Assembly (NCBI GenBank): GCA_004194705.1
Contig: SADC01000160.1
Location: 248,001 to 312,000, forward strand
DNA from: Ditylenchus dipsaci
Lineage: Eukaryota > Nematoda > Chromadorea > Rhabditida > Anguinidae
Direction of reading: 5' to 3'
DNA length: 64,000 nucleotides
A model generated the notes under the pieces. The model made no database searches. It worked only from the letters and a program-made list of their open reading frames with translations, and was not told the DNA's origin. Below are positions 46,101 through 49,100 of this stretch, piece after piece. The position numbers and the translations under genes were made by a program. Position 1 is the stretch's first letter. Each line of letters opens with the position of its first letter.

Positions 46101-49100
46101 CAGACAGGTAATTTTGCGACCTATATTTTTATACTCACTTAAAATATATGTTTGCAGAGCTTGAATCTAAGCTGACTTCAGTGGAAAGAGTCTCACACTA
46201 CAGCAAAAACATTGAACAAGAAGCAGTTGTAAAAGACCCTATAGACTTCCCTGTAAATTGGCCTTCGGATGGAAGTCTCCAGTTTGACAATGCTGTGTAT
46301 GCTTTAAGAACTATACAGCTAAATTGAATATATTTATTACTTTTTTATTGTATATAGCCTGAAATACCCAAGCGAGACAACTCCAGCTCTCAAAGGAGTT
46401 AGTTTTGAAGTGGAAAATGCTGAGAAGGTGGGAATAGTTGGGAGAACTGGTTCAGGTTTGTGTTTGGAAATCTTTGAATAAAAGCTAGTATTACCTTTTT
46501 ATATAACAACACCCCATTAAAGAAAGAGACCTTTCCCTGTTTGATTTTTTGCAACATTTGTGGGCTTTTTAGGGACTTTTATTAGTGAAGAATAGTACAG
46601 CAATAGTTTTCGGTTAACGATTTCTTGCTAGGGCTTAAAAAATATCAAAATTTTTGTTGAACCACTAAAAATTAAAACAACTTGTTTAGGAAAATCATCT
46701 TTGTGTAGTGCTCTTTTCCGACTTTACGAGCTGCAGTCGGGCACTATATACATCAGTTCCAGAGACATTTCCAAGATTAGTTTGCCCGTGTCCGCAGATC
46801 CATGGCTATAATTCCACAGGTTTGTGGTCTAAAAATATTTGTTGCAAAAACACTTCTAACACATTTTGAAACAGGATCCCCTGCTGTTTTCTGGAACACT
46901 ACGAAGCAACATAGACCCAGAAGAGCAATATACAGATGACAAAATGTGGAAGTGCATTGATGAAGTGGGCTTCAGAGACACCATGGTTAGACAATCATTT
47001 TGACAGGGATGCGTACGGAACGAAATTTTTGGGTCCGGACATTATTTCGTCTGCTCCGTCCGGCCAGTTCAACATATTTTACAAATTTTCCGCAATCGCC
47101 AAAAATTGGGGTACAGCATTCCAACAAGTCAGTTGATCAAATAGAAAGTAGGTTACAAATTTAAAAATGGCGCTACAAAAGTAGTATTTTGCAATGAACA
47201 ATATTTTTTGTCGCAAATATACTTTTTTGCAAATTTACCTTTTTTAGTCGCAAATTTTCAATTTGTCGGGTTTTTTTTTCATATTTTCGGCTACAGTCTA
47301 CAATTGGTACAAAAAATTTGCCTTGGCCGTCCTGTTGGTTTTTTATCAAAACATCTTATTTCCCCTTTGTTATTTATTGTCATGGTGGTTATACTGTAAT
47401 TATGGTGAATAGGGGATTATGGATATCATGATTACCTTGACCACCTTTTAAGAAAAATAACAAGGTGGACCGAGCTAGTTTTTAAAAAAATTAACAGAGG
47501 GACCAAGGCAAATTTTTGTTTCCAATGGTATACTAGAGCCAAATTTTCTTATTTTTTTTCAAAAGTGTTATAACCACCAGGCAGCCTTACCATTCTAGTT
47601 TCTAGCAAATTTATCATTTGTTAAAATTGTTCGTGAAAAATCTGACGCAAAAAGGTGAAAGTGTGGATAAATGAAAATTTGCTCCGAGAAAAGTATTGTC
47701 CTTTTGTAATTTATTTAGAGCGGACCACTTTGTTTTAGGGCTGACTCAAACCTAGCCGTGCGTATGCCTCTGCTATATTAAATAAAGTTCTGTAGATTGC
47801 TCGAGAAATTATTATTATTAAAAATAGTTAATTATTTGAAAATTAATATTTATTAAAAAGTTTTAGATCAGCAGTTTCAACGAAAAGATCAGCCTCGACT
47901 ACAAAATAGAAGAAAGTGGCAAAAACCTTTCCTCAGGCCAACGACAAATCGTTTGTGTTATTAGAGCATTGCTTAGGTGTGGCTTTAACGATGTTTTTGC
48001 TGAAGCAAACATGCTAATAATTTTTTTCCAAATTTTAGAAATGTAAAAATAGTAGTGCTTGACGAAGCTACCGCCAATGTGGACCACCGCACCGATGGAC
48101 AATTGCAGTCCACAATCAGAAAAGCTTTTGCTAGAACTACAGTACTCTTGGTCACCCACAGGCTCAACAATGTAGGTTGCTTTCAATTGCGGAGCGGGCC
48201 GAAAATACAAAAAATTTTAAGAGTTTGATCAAAATCTTGTTTTTTCGTCCACATTGAACTTATGCCGTCATGCTTGTGTGCACATCAAATTCTTTTGAGC
48301 TTTATGTGTTTTGCTAGATGCGCCTTTCTTGTTATTTTAACTGCTTCATGTTTCTATAGACTACAGTCTTTATAAGAATTCTAGTTTCTTCTTTGCTTCA
48401 CAGCCGGTTCAATCGAGACATTTGACTATTAATTGCATTATTCTTGTCGGAAAATATCAATATAACAATATATAAGAGAACTACTAACTTGACCGAAAAT
48501 TTTGAACATTGCCGATTTTTTCGGGGTCATTTTTTGCTTGCAAGTTTCCAACTTCATTGTGTTAAAAGAAAATCTACTCTGCAAAAAATTTGAAAAGTTG
48601 TATGAAAAATGGATCGGGAAAAGTTGTTTTTAAAAGGGCAATTGCCACCTGTTTTGAACTTGGTTTCTAAAGCTCCATTCATACTCCCGCGGGACACGGG
48701 ACAATTTTTCAAACACGTTTTTGTCTCTATCTCGGCTCCCAGCCATCATTTTTCACTACTTTTAATGGATCTACAAGGCAACAGACCATGCTCTACAACA
48801 TAGGGATAACAGATTTGCTATGATCAGTATCGAAAACGGTTTTTAGGCTGTCCCGCAGGTCAATGTCCCGTGGGACAAATTCCTATATTTGTACCGCGGG
48901 ACATTGACCTGCGGGACAGCCTAAAAACCGCTTTCGATACTGATCATGGCAAATCTGTTATCCCTATGTTGTAGAGCATGGTCTGTTGCCTTGTAGATCT
49001 ATTAAAAGTAGTGAAAAATGATGGCTGGGAGCCGAGATAGAGACAAAAACGTGTTTGAAAATTGTCCCGTGTCCCGCGGGAGTATGAATGGAGCTTAACA

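Noticed and set aside
46936..47136. Open frame overlapping ABC exon 35
   Set aside because: It is the wrong frame of the exon; the transporter frame gives DPLLFSGTLRSNIDP.
48780..48990. TAGGGATAAC motif like a homing-endonuclease site
   Set aside because: Only the first ten bases match the known I-SceI site, and the motif occurs in both arms simply because the element is a palindrome.
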